A stretch of DNA of 64,000 bases from CAVVIG01 sp050249955 (GTDB taxonomy: Bacteria > Acidobacteriota > Vicinamibacteria > Vicinamibacterales > CAVVIG01): NCBI GenBank assembly GCA_050249955.1, contig JBFWPN010000001.1, positions 62,001 to 126,000 on the forward strand, written 5' to 3'. Made by a program: the position numbers and the translations under genes. Below are positions 16,696 through 27,285 of this stretch, piece by piece; position 1 is the first letter of the stretch, and every line of letters begins with the position of its first letter. The notes beneath the pieces were generated by a model. It made no database searches. It saw only the letters and a program-made list of their open reading frames with translations, and was not told where the DNA came from.

Positions 16696-19239
16696 TCACT
16701 CGGCGCGGAGCGTCAGCAGCGGCTTGTTCCGGAGAACATCCAGGCTGGAAAGCACCCCGATGGCCGCCACCAGCAGCGCGGTCAGGACCACCCCTCCCAG
16801 ATGCTCGGCCCAGAAGAGGCGCCAGGGGATGTCGAGGGCATAACGGCTCACGCCCCACGACAGCGCCACGGCCCCGAGCGACCCGACCGCCCCGGACAGC
16901 AGGCCGAGGACGCCGTACTCGAACAGCAGCATCCGCGCGATGGTGCGCGTGTTGGCGCCGAGGGTCTTGAACACGGCTGCCTCGTAGACCCGCTGGAACT
17001 TGGTCATCGCCACGGCGCCGACGAGGATCAGCGCCCCGCTGAACAGCACCAGGCCGCCGACCACGGAGATCGCCAGCGTCACCTTCGACATCACGTCCTG
17101 GATCGTCAACAGGATCTCGCGGAAGTCGATGACCGAGACGTTCGGGAACTGCGACACCAGATCCGCCTGGAAGCGGGCGCGGGCCGCCGCGTCCTCCGGC
17201 CCCTTGAGCGGCGCGATGAACATCTGCGGGGCATTGTCCAGCACGCCGGGCCTGAACACGAACATGAAGCCGCCGTTGCGCGAGTCCTTCCAGTCCACCC
17301 GGCGGATGCTGGAGACGCGGGCGTTGACGGTGCGCCCGAGGATGTCGAACCGGATCGTGTCGCCGATGTTCACCCGGAAGCGCTCGTTGATCCCTTCCTC
17401 CACCGACACTTCGGCGTCGGCGGACGGGCCGTTCCAGAACCGTCCCTCGACGATCTCCTCGTTCGCCTCGAGGTTGCCCCGGTAGGTGATCGTGTACTCA
17501 CGCCCGAGGGACCCGAGCGCGCGGACGTCCTCGAACGATTCGAGGTTGGTTTCCCGTCCCTGGACACCGGTGACGCGGGCACGCAGCACCGGGATGAGGC
17601 GGAACGGACCGGTCCCGCGCGCGGGGTCCTCGAGGAACGCTTTGACACCGTCCGCCTGCCCGCGCTGCACGTCCATGAGGAACATGTCCGGTGCATTGGC
17701 GGTCAGCTCCATCGAGAACTGCTCGAGCAGGGCCGACTGCAGGCTGCGCACGCCGACAATGAAGAACGCGCCGAGGCCCACGGCCAGCAGGATGACGCGC
17801 GTCTGATTGCCGGGCCTCGACAGGTGGAGCACGGCGTGCCGCAGGGGGAACGACGGCGTGTTCGCCAGCGGCGCCACCAGCTGGACGAGCAGCCGCCCGG
17901 CCAGCATCAGGATCAGCGCAAGCCCCGCGAACCCGGCACAGACGATCAGCCCCACCTTGAGGGAGGCCGCCTGCCAGGCGGTGACGGCGACCAGGCCAGC
18001 CGTGACCAGCGCGAAGGCCCCGACGCGGACCCAGTCGGTGCCGGGGTTGCTGGCGCTCTCGTCGCGCAGCAGCAGCGAGGGCTTCACCGCGCGGACCCTC
18101 AGGAGCGGGACCACCGAGAACAGCAGCGACACGAGGACACCGATGCCAAGCCCCTGCGCGGCCGCGCTCCAGGTGACGCCGTACTGCACGTCGGCCAGCA
18201 TCGACGTGGCGGTCGACGCGGTGTCGACGAAGTGGGGAATCGCCGCGACGGCGGCCCGCGCAAGCCCCACGCCCAGCAGGCTGCCCGCCAGGCCGAGCGC
18301 CATCACCTGCAGCATGTAGATGGCCATGATCTGGCCGCTGGTCGCCCCCGTGCACTTCAGCACGGCGATGCTGTGCATCTTCTGCAGCACGAACACGCGC
18401 GTCACGCTCGACACGGCGATGCCGCCGAGGATGACGATGACGAGGCCGACCATGCTCAGGTAGTTCTCGGCCCTGTCGAAGTCTCGCCCGATCTCGTCGT
18501 CCTGGGCCCGGTAGGAGCGGGCGTTGACGAAGGTGTCCTTGAAGTCGGCCTTCAGCCTCGTGACGAGCGGCTCGACCTGCGGGTCCGGCAGCTTCACCAG
18601 GATGACACTGCGGGCGCGGCTGCCGAACGTGAGCAGGCCGGTATCGGCCAGGTCTGCGAAGTCGATCAGCACGCGCGGACCGAGGCTGAAGTCGCCGACG
18701 CGACGGCCCGGCTCGTCCTGGATGACGCCGCGGATGGTGAACGGCACCTGGCCGATCGTGATCCGGTCGCCCACCTGCACGCCGAGCGCGGTGAGCAGTT
18801 CCGGCCGCACCAGCACGCCGCGCCCCTTGAGGAGGTCGTGCGAGTAGGTGGCGCCCCCCTGCAGCGTGAGCGTGCCGTAGAGCGGGAACCCGGGCTGGAC
18901 CGCGCGCAGTTCCGACATGCGGGCCACGTCGCGCCCGCTGTCGGCCGGGCGGATCATCGTCGGCGTTTCGACCGACTCGGAGGATGCGAGGGCACCGTAC
19001 TCCCCGAGGCGGCGCTCAATGGTCGCCCGGGTCTCCGGTGTCCATGGCCGGTTGGTGGAGATCAGCACGTCGGCGGCGATGAGCGACTTGGCCTCGCTGC
19101 CGAAGACGGCCCGCACGCTCTGGATGACCGACCGCAAGGCCACGATGGCGGCGACGCCGACCGCGATGCAGACGAAGAAGAAGAGGAGCCGGCGCCAGGA
19201 GGCGCGGGTCTCGCGAAGCGCCATGCGCAGGACGAACAT
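16696..19239 (-). CDS. YbbP-like ABC transporter permease, two FtsX domains
   Basis: Large inner-membrane permease (847 residues) of an ABC system related to E. coli YbbAP. An N-terminal TM (about residues 17-37) is followed by a MacB-like periplasmic domain, a first FtsX block (about 250-390, with RVFVLQKMHSIAVLKCTGAT), extra central TM helices (about 405-495), a second periplasmic domain and a second FtsX block (about 715-840, with VYEAAVFKTLGANTRTIARM). The duplicated FtsX architecture and length match YbbP. ATG 19239 overlaps the ATPase stop (ATGA). The order tesA, ATPase, permease reproduces the E. coli tesA/ybbA/ybbP neighbourhood. Substrate unknown; lipid or lipoprotein extraction is a common guess. 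Confidence 0.88.
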   Translation of the reverse strand: MFVLRMALRETRASWRRLLFFFVCIAVGVAAIVALRSVIQSVRAVFGSEAKSLIAADVLISTNRPWTPETRATIERRLGEYGALASSESVETPTMIRPADSGRDVARMSELRAVQPGFPLYGTLTLQGGATYSHDLLKGRGVLVRPELLTALGVQVGDRITIGQVPFTIRGVIQDEPGRRVGDFSLGPRVLIDFADLADTGLLTFGSRARSVILVKLPDPQVEPLVTRLKADFKDTFVNARSYRAQDDEIGRDFDRAENYLSMVGLVIVILGGIAVSSVTRVFVLQKMHSIAVLKCTGATSGQIMAIYMLQVMALGLAGSLLGVGLARAAVAAIPHFVDTASTATSMLADVQYGVTWSAAAQGLGIGVLVSLLFSVVPLLRVRAVKPSLLLRDESASNPGTDWVRVGAFALVTAGLVAVTAWQAASLKVGLIVCAGFAGLALILMLAGRLLVQLVAPLANTPSFPLRHAVLHLSRPGNQTRVILLAVGLGAFFIVGVRSLQSALLEQFSMELTANAPDMFLMDVQRGQADGVKAFLEDPARGTGPFRLIPVLRARVTGVQGRETNLESFEDVRALGSLGREYTITYRGNLEANEEIVEGRFWNGPSADAEVSVEEGINERFRVNIGDTIRFDILGRTVNARVSSIRRVDWKDSRNGGFMFVFRPGVLDNAPQMFIAPLKGPEDAAARARFQADLVSQFPNVSVIDFREILLTIQDVMSKVTLAISVVGGLVLFSGALILVGAVAMTKFQRVYEAAVFKTLGANTRTIARMLLFEYGVLGLLSGAVGSLGAVALSWGVSRYALDIPWRLFWAEHLGGVVLTALLVAAIGVLSSLDVLRNKPLLTLRAE

Positions 19240-19895
19240 CAGACCACCCGGCCGTCGCGCAGCGAGATGCGCACATCGGCCATCGCCGCGAGTTCCTGGT
19301 CGTGCGTGACGAGGATCAGCGTCGTCTGGCGCGACTGATGGATGCTGCGCAGCAGGTCCATGATGTGGTGCCCGTTCTTCGTATCCAGGTTGCCGGTGGG
19401 TTCGTCCGCGAGAAGGATGGGCGGGTCGTTGGCCAGCGCCCGCGCCAGCGCCACGCGCTGCTGCTCGCCGCCCGAGAGTTGCGAGGGATAGTGGTGGGCG
19501 CGGCCCGTGAGGCCCACCTCCTCGAGGAGCGCCCGGGCGCGCGCGCCGGGGTTCGGGGTGCCGCGAATCTCCATCGGCACGGCCACGTTCTCGTAGGCCG
19601 TGAGCGAGGGAATCAGGTGGAAGAACTGGAAGACGAAGCCGATCTTCTCACCCCGGAGCTTCGCCAGATCGTCCTCCCCGAGGGCCGTGATGTCCACGCC
19701 GTCGATCACGACCGAGCCGGAACTCGGGGCATCGAGGCCGGCCAGCAGGCCGAGCAGCGTCGACTTGCCGCTGCCCGAGGGCCCGACGATCGCAACGAAC
19801 TGCCCGCGCGGAATGGTCGTGGTGAGGGGATGCAGGATGGTGAGCGGTTCGGAGCCGCTCTGCACTGTCTTCGAGACCGCGCGGAGTTCGATCAT
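19239..19895 (-). CDS. YbbA-like ABC transporter ATP-binding protein
   Basis: ATPase partner of the YbbP-like permease, 218 residues. Walker A (GPSGSGKST), Q-loop (FVFQFFHLIPSLTAYENV), signature LSGGEQQR, Walker B (ILLADEPTGNLD) and switch His (LVTHDQELA) are all present. The ATG at 19895 overlaps the TGA of the esterase gene as ATGA and is preferred over an upstream in-frame start at 19928 that would add 11 residues inside that gene. It belongs to the LolD/MacB class of ATPases. Translational overlaps on both sides indicate a tightly coupled operon. Confidence 0.92.
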   Translation of the reverse strand: MIELRAVSKTVQSGSEPLTILHPLTTTIPRGQFVAIVGPSGSGKSTLLGLLAGLDAPSSGSVVIDGVDITALGEDDLAKLRGEKIGFVFQFFHLIPSLTAYENVAVPMEIRGTPNPGARARALLEEVGLTGRAHHYPSQLSGGEQQRVALARALANDPPILLADEPTGNLDTKNGHHIMDLLRSIHQSRQTTLILVTHDQELAAMADVRISLRDGRVV

Positions 19896-20590
19896 GTTTG
19901 CCTGAGCGCCGGGCGCAGCACTGTCCACACGTTGTCGGCCACCGTGCGCGCGCCTTCCGCCGTCGGGTGAATTCCGTCGCGCTGGTTGAGCCCCTCCACG
20001 CCTGCCACGCCCTGCAGCAGGAACGGGATGAGGGGCACGCCGAATTGTCCGGCCACGTCCGGATAGACCTTCCTGAACGAGACGGTGTAGTCCTGCCCGA
20101 AGTTCGGCGGTGCCTCCATGCCGGCCAGGATCACCGCGATCTTCTTCGCCTGGGCACGCTCGACGATCGTGGCGAGGTTCTTCTGGAGCTCCGCCGGCGG
20201 CAGGCCCCGCAGGCCGTCATTGCCTCCGAGCGCCACGACGAGCACACGGACGTCGCCCTCGAGCGCCCAGTCCAGCCGGCTCAGGCCGCCGGCCGACGTA
20301 TCGCCGGACACGCCTGCATTCACCACCCGGTAGCCAAGCCCCTCGGCGTCGATCCGCCGCTGGATGAGCGAGGGATACGCCTCGTTTTGATCGAGGCCGA
20401 GGCCGGCCGTCAGGCTATCGCCGAGGAACACCACGCGGGGGCGGACGTCGGCGGTGCTGTTGGCTGCAGGTGCCTCGGCGGTGGGGCTCGCAGCCGGGCG
20501 GGCGGCGGCAGGTTCCGGAGCCTCGGAGCCTCCACAGGCGGCGATCGACACACCGAGCACGGCAGCGAGGAGGAGTCGGACCTGCATCAT
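19892..20590 (-). CDS. tesA: TesA-like GDSL esterase/lysophospholipase, predicted lipoprotein
   Basis: SGNH-fold hydrolase of about 232 residues acting on acyl esters or thioesters. The four conserved blocks are visible: GDSLTAGLG (nucleophile Ser), AGVSGDTSAGGLSR, VVALGGNDGLRG and DGIHPTAEG (catalytic Asp/His). The N terminus is a signal peptide ending in a lipobox I-A-A-C with Cys19, followed by an Ala/Pro-rich linker, so unlike E. coli TesA it should be anchored by lipid. ATG 20590 starts the signal peptide; the longer open frame overlaps another gene. Followed with ATGA overlap by the YbbA-like ATPase. Confidence 0.88.
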   Translation of the reverse strand: MMQVRLLLAAVLGVSIAACGGSEAPEPAAARPAASPTAEAPAANSTADVRPRVVFLGDSLTAGLGLDQNEAYPSLIQRRIDAEGLGYRVVNAGVSGDTSAGGLSRLDWALEGDVRVLVVALGGNDGLRGLPPAELQKNLATIVERAQAKKIAVILAGMEAPPNFGQDYTVSFRKVYPDVAGQFGVPLIPFLLQGVAGVEGLNQRDGIHPTAEGARTVADNVWTVLRPALRQT

Positions 20591-20594
20591 GGGG

Positions 20595-20840
20595 TCAAGA
20601 GAGAGACGCCAGTTCGGCATCGAGCGTTGCAATCGCCTGTTCCAGCATCGCACGGTGCGCGGGCACCCGCGCGCGTTCGAGGTCGGCCCGGAGGCGCGTG
20701 AGCGAGAGCCGGATGGTGGCCCTCCGGTTCTCCGCCAACTGCTGCTCCGGCGTCGCGCCCGGCCGTTGCACGTCGCGCCTGGCACGCTCCCGCTCGGCCT
20801 GCTGGTACTCGACGTCCTTGCTCTCGAACCCGCGGGCCAT
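20595..20840 (-). CDS. small charged helical protein, unknown
   Basis: An 81-residue, highly charged and helical protein (for example EYQQAERERARRDV and LRADLERARVPAHRAMLEQAI) with no signal peptide or TM. It is supported by position rather than homology: its stop is four bases before the TesA start, and its ATG faces the glucose-6-phosphate isomerase start across a 16-base gap that carries a -10-like sequence for this strand. Probably the first gene of the leftward tesA/ybbA/ybbP operon. No known family recognised; coiled-coil formation is likely from the heptad-like Leu/Ala spacing. Confidence 0.55.
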   Translation of the reverse strand: MARGFESKDVEYQQAERERARRDVQRPGATPEQQLAENRRATIRLSLTRLRADLERARVPAHRAMLEQAIATLDAELASLS

Positions 20841-20856
20841 ACGGTATTCTACCGTC
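20841..20856. promoter_or_regulatory. palindromic back-to-back promoter/operator between divergent genes
   Basis: The whole gap between the two divergent start codons is ACGGTA-TTC-TACCGT plus one base, a perfect 6-3-6 inverted repeat. It contains TATTCT on the plus strand six bases before ATG 20857, and TAGAAT on the minus strand five bases before ATG 20840. Both fit -10 elements of leaderless transcripts, and the symmetry also makes it a candidate operator. Confidence 0.45.
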
Positions 20857-22560
20857 ATGTCCCCGACCGCCTTCCGCTCAGGTTTCCACCTTGCACCAGG
20901 CCCCCTTGCCGGCGTCCTGGCCTCCCACGCAGAGGCGGCGGCGCGCGCCGGCGCCGGACTGTTCCGGAAGGACACCACGACGTGGAGCACCGATGCGGCC
21001 GTGCAGGAGAAGATCGCAAACCGGCTCGGCTGGCTCTCGTCACCCGAGCTGATGGCTGCGTCACTGGCCCGGCTGCGGGCGTTCGCGGACGGGGTCCGGA
21101 ACGACCACTTCACCGACGTGGTGCTGCTCGGCATGGGCGGTTCGAGCCTCGCGCCCGAAGTGCTGCGGGCCGTGCTTGGCATTGCACCGGGGGCGCCCCG
21201 GTTCCACATGCTGGACTCCACCGATCCCGCGGCCGTCCTGGCCGTCGCCACCGACCCGGCCCGTACGCTCTACGTGCTGGCCAGCAAGTCGGGCACGACG
21301 ATCGAGCCGAACTCCCTGGCCGCACACTTCATCCGTGTGCTGCAGGACGCCGGCGTCCCGCGCTGGGGCGATCACTTCGTGGCGATCACCGACCCCGGGA
21401 CCGCGCTTCACGCCCGCGCCCAGGCCGAAGGGTTCCGCGACACATTCGTGAACCCGGCGGACATCGGCGGACGCTTCTCGGCGCTGTCGTTCTTCGGCCT
21501 CGTGCCTGCCGCGCTGATGGGCCAGGACATCGAGGGGCTGGTCCGGCACGGCCTGGCCATGCTGGACGAAGCCCGGGACACAGCCAATGCCGCCGGGAAC
21601 CCGGCCGTGGGCCTGGGGCTGCTGCTCGGGGCGGGTGCACGCGCCGGCCGCGACAAGGCCACGCTGGTCCTCCCGCCGTCACTCGACACCTTCGGCCTCT
21701 GGGTCGAACAGCTCGTCGCCGAGAGCACCGGCAAGCAGGGGGTCGGCGTCGTGCCGATTGCCGGCGAGCCCGTGCCGGCCTCCGGCGACGGAGGGGCCGA
21801 CCGGATCTACGTGCGGCTGAGGGCCGCCGGCGATGCCGCAGAGCAGGCGACCGACACCGCGATGTCGCGCCTGGCGGATGCACCGACCCTGACCCTCGAG
21901 TTCGCCGAACCCGCCGCGCTCGGCGCCGAGTTCATGCGGTGGGAGATCGCCACCGCGGTGGCCGGGGCGCTGCTCGGCGTGAACCCCTTCGACGAGCCGA
22001 ACGTGCAGACGGCCAAGGATGCGACCAACGCGTTGCTCGCGGTTCACCGGACCGAGGGCCGACTTCCGGTGGCGCCCCCGGACCGTACCCTCGACGACGG
22101 CACCACGTTCACGCTGAGCACCGCGGCGCGCACCGCCCTCGGCGGCGCGGCACCCGAGGGGCTGCTCTCGCTGGTCGGTCCGGGCGACTACGTGGGCATC
22201 CTGGCGTATCTCGGTCCCGATCCCGCGCTTGCCGGGGCAATGGCCGACTTCCGCACGGCCGTCCGCGGCCGTACGCACGCGGCCACGATGTTCGGCTACG
22301 GTCCGCGGTACCTCCACTCCACCGGACAGCTGCACAAGGGCGGTGCGAACAACGGCGTCTTCGTGCTGATCACGGATGCGCCCGCGAGGGACGTCGACAT
22401 CCCCGGGCAGCCCTTCACGTTCGGCACGCTCGAACTCGCGCAGGCGCTCGGCGACTTCAATTCGCTCGACTCGACCGGGCGGCGCGCCCTCCACGTCCAC
22501 CTGCCGAGGCCCGATGCCGCGCTGCTCCGGCGCGCCCTGGAGCGGCTGACGGCTGCCTGA
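20857..22560 (+). CDS. pgi: glucose-6-phosphate isomerase (type found in transaldolase-PGI fusions)
   Basis: Interconverts glucose 6-phosphate and fructose 6-phosphate. The 567-residue protein has the SIS-type sugar-phosphate loop (LASKSGTTIEPNSLAAHF), the upstream VVLLGMGGSSLAPEVLR block and the C-terminal STGQLHKGGANNGVF block. The sequence resembles the PGI half of bifunctional Tal-PGI proteins of Acidobacteria and cyanobacteria more than the E. coli enzyme, but no transaldolase domain is attached or encoded next to it. ATG 20857 is chosen because the longer open frame to 20470 overlaps the divergent operon and the domain starts here. Confidence 0.88.
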   Translation: MSPTAFRSGFHLAPGPLAGVLASHAEAAARAGAGLFRKDTTTWSTDAAVQEKIANRLGWLSSPELMAASLARLRAFADGVRNDHFTDVVLLGMGGSSLAPEVLRAVLGIAPGAPRFHMLDSTDPAAVLAVATDPARTLYVLASKSGTTIEPNSLAAHFIRVLQDAGVPRWGDHFVAITDPGTALHARAQAEGFRDTFVNPADIGGRFSALSFFGLVPAALMGQDIEGLVRHGLAMLDEARDTANAAGNPAVGLGLLLGAGARAGRDKATLVLPPSLDTFGLWVEQLVAESTGKQGVGVVPIAGEPVPASGDGGADRIYVRLRAAGDAAEQATDTAMSRLADAPTLTLEFAEPAALGAEFMRWEIATAVAGALLGVNPFDEPNVQTAKDATNALLAVHRTEGRLPVAPPDRTLDDGTTFTLSTAARTALGGAAPEGLLSLVGPGDYVGILAYLGPDPALAGAMADFRTAVRGRTHAATMFGYGPRYLHSTGQLHKGGANNGVFVLITDAPARDVDIPGQPFTFGTLELAQALGDFNSLDSTGRRALHVHLPRPDAALLRRALERLTAA

Positions 22561-22583
22561 CGGCCCCGGTCGGAGCCAGGCGG

Positions 22584-22589
22584 TATACT
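22584..22589 (+). promoter_or_regulatory. -10-like element before the sigma-54 activator gene
   Basis: TATACT, ten bases before the GTG start at 22600, in a 39-base gap after pgi. The spacing would give a leader of only a few bases. No -35 box is obvious. Confidence 0.3.
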
Positions 22590-22599
22590 CTCGCCTCCG

Positions 22600-25566
<2,967 letters not shown>

Positions 25567-25571
25567 TTACA

Positions 25572-25603
25572 AGGTATCCATCTACAACGTTCGTCGGATA
25601 CCT
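25572..25603. repeat. inverted repeat after the sigma-54 activator gene
   Basis: Perfect 8-bp arms AGGTATCC (25572-25579) and GGATACCT (25596-25603) separated by 16 bases, with a third GTATCC copy at 25605-25610. It lies five bases past the stop in a 235-base, AT-richer gap before the PilZ gene. It could be a terminator stem without a T-tract or a binding site for a regulator; the rest of the gap shows no clear promoter. Confidence 0.4.
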
Positions 25604-25801
25604 CGTATCCACGCCTGGGACGAATTCCACCCTACCGCCGAGTCGTCCTCTGACCAGATAACGACCACTATTGCAGGCACTTGCAGCCGCTGGATACTCA
25701 ATATCTCGCGGGAGCGCACGAAAAGGTCCGGAACTTGATTGTTCGACAGGGAAACCGTTCCGCCTGGTGGCGGACGTCACCCCGAGTCTCCGGAGACCTA
25801 C

Positions 25802-26257
25802 GTGAAAGCAGCCTGGGCCGAGCCCGTGACACGTCCCGTCACGAACCGACGCACTACCGACCGACTGAACGTCGTGCTTGCCGCACGCCTGACCTGGAAG
25901 GATGCGCGCGGCGGGCAGCGCTCGGCGAGCGTGGTCACGAAGGATGTGAGCGAGTTCGGCGTATTCGTCGAGTGCCTCTCGCCGATCTCGATTACCCGCT
26001 TCCGTCTCGTCCAGTTCCAGCTCGAACGCGACCTGCGCGACATGGAAGGGCTGCCCGACTCGCTCCGTCAGGGGCGCCTGCTCTCAGCCGTCTACCGAAT
26101 CGTGCCGCCCACCCGCGCCGGGGGACGCCAGGGGCTTGCCCTCCGGCTGCTCGTCGACCCCCGACGCCGCGCCAAGGGCGACCACGCCAGGCAGGCGCCG
26201 TTCGATCTCGTTGCCTCCGCCTCGCTCTCCTCGGAACCACCCGTCGTGACTGTCTGA
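25802..26257 (+). CDS. PilZ-domain protein, predicted c-di-GMP binder
   Basis: A 151-residue cytoplasmic protein with both PilZ motifs: RxxxR at residues 17-21 (RTTDR) and DxSxxG at 48-53 (DVSEFG). This supports binding of cyclic di-GMP. The domain runs from about 14 to 125 and the C-terminal tail looks unstructured. The GTG at 25802 has GGAG seven bases upstream and is preferred over a TTG at 25739 in the same frame. It stands alone between the sigma-54 activator and a convergent hydrolase gene; no motility or cellulose genes adjoin it, so the output is unknown. Confidence 0.8.
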   Translation: MKAAWAEPVTRPVTNRRTTDRLNVVLAARLTWKDARGGQRSASVVTKDVSEFGVFVECLSPISITRFRLVQFQLERDLRDMEGLPDSLRQGRLLSAVYRIVPPTRAGGRQGLALRLLVDPRRRAKGDHARQAPFDLVASASLSSEPPVVTV

Positions 26258-26278
26258 TCCCCGTTCTGCACCCTCTCT

Positions 26279-26312
26279 GCGTCCGCCCGGCGCACACGCG
26301 CAGGGTGGACGC
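26279..26312. terminator. convergent terminator-like hairpin
   Basis: A 10-bp stem, GCGTCCGCCC (26279-26288) with GGGTGGACGC (26303-26312), containing one G-U pair and a 14-base loop. It sits in the short gap between the rightward PilZ gene and the leftward metallo-hydrolase gene. No T-tract is seen. Confidence 0.4.
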
Positions 26313-26326
26313 CCCTCACGCGCCGC

Positions 26327-27238
26327 TCACCGACGGCGGGTGAGGAACCGCACCATGCCCCGCCAGTTCAGGTCGAAGCGGCCAGCCACGTCGTAGGCAC
26401 GCAGGTCGGCCTCGCCCATGCGCCGCGCCAGTTCGCGCCGGACCTCGGCCACGAACCACGCCTCGCGAGCCGGCTCCTCTTCCGAGGTGACGAGCGCCTG
26501 CCGCGCGAGCCGCTCGACCAGCTGCAGGTGATCCTGCAGTTCGGCCAGGTGCGCATCCACCGCGTGGGTTGGACCGAAGTGCGTCATGAAGAGCGACTGC
26601 GGGTGCCACGCCGCAATCCGGGTGAGGCTCGCGGTCCACTGCGCGAGGTCGATGTCGGGCGGCGGGGTGGGCGGCAGCACGAAACCGCCAGGCCGCACCT
26701 GCACACCGCCCGTGTCCCCGACGAACGCGATGCCCGACTCCGGCGAGAAGTAGCTGACGTGATGCGAGGCGTGCCCCGGCGTGTATGCCACGAGCCAGGG
26801 ACGCCCGCCGACGGTCAGCCCCTCACCGCCCACCACCGTGGTGATCGAGGAAGCGGGCACGGGTTGCACCGCTCCCCACAGCCGTTCCATGTCTGCGCCG
26901 TAGAGCCGGCCGGCACTGGCCAGCAGCCTGGAGGGGTCGACCATGTGCGGCGCGCCGACCTCGTGCACCACCACACGGATGCGGGGATTCTCCCTGAGCA
27001 GGGTGCCGGTGGCACCGGCGTGGTCCAGGTGGATGTGCGTGATGAGGAGCGTGGTGATGTCGCCCACCGACGCACCCAGGGCTGCCAGGTGCCGCCGCAG
27101 GACCGGCAGCGTGCTCGATGGCCCCGGGTCGATGATGGCCAGCCCGTCCCGCCCCTGGGCGACGGCCGTGGCGATAATCCGGGGGAGCCCCTGGAACTCC
27201 AGGTCTGCGAACGAAAGGCCGTGTGCCAGCGTGTTCAT
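26327..27238 (-). CDS. MBL-fold metallo-hydrolase
   Basis: A 303-residue metallo-beta-lactamase superfamily hydrolase, cytoplasmic (no signal peptide). The metal motif HxHxDH is complete in LLITHIHLDHAGATG, with later ligands in YTPGHASHH and FVGDTGG, and a C-terminal His in LFMTHFGPTH. The C-terminal ~90 residues form a charged helical extension (ARQALVTSEEEPAREAWFVA). Substrate is not inferable; relatives include thioester and lactone hydrolases. It diverges from the persulfide dioxygenase-like gene across 47 bases, which may be significant because both belong to the same fold superfamily. Confidence 0.86.
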   Translation of the reverse strand: MNTLAHGLSFADLEFQGLPRIIATAVAQGRDGLAIIDPGPSSTLPVLRRHLAALGASVGDITTLLITHIHLDHAGATGTLLRENPRIRVVVHEVGAPHMVDPSRLLASAGRLYGADMERLWGAVQPVPASSITTVVGGEGLTVGGRPWLVAYTPGHASHHVSYFSPESGIAFVGDTGGVQVRPGGFVLPPTPPPDIDLAQWTASLTRIAAWHPQSLFMTHFGPTHAVDAHLAELQDHLQLVERLARQALVTSEEEPAREAWFVAEVRRELARRMGEADLRAYDVAGRFDLNWRGMVRFLTRRR

Positions 27239-27285
27239 CGGGTGAGGGCGCTTCGCGTTAAGATTTCATTCCCGGCCAACACACC

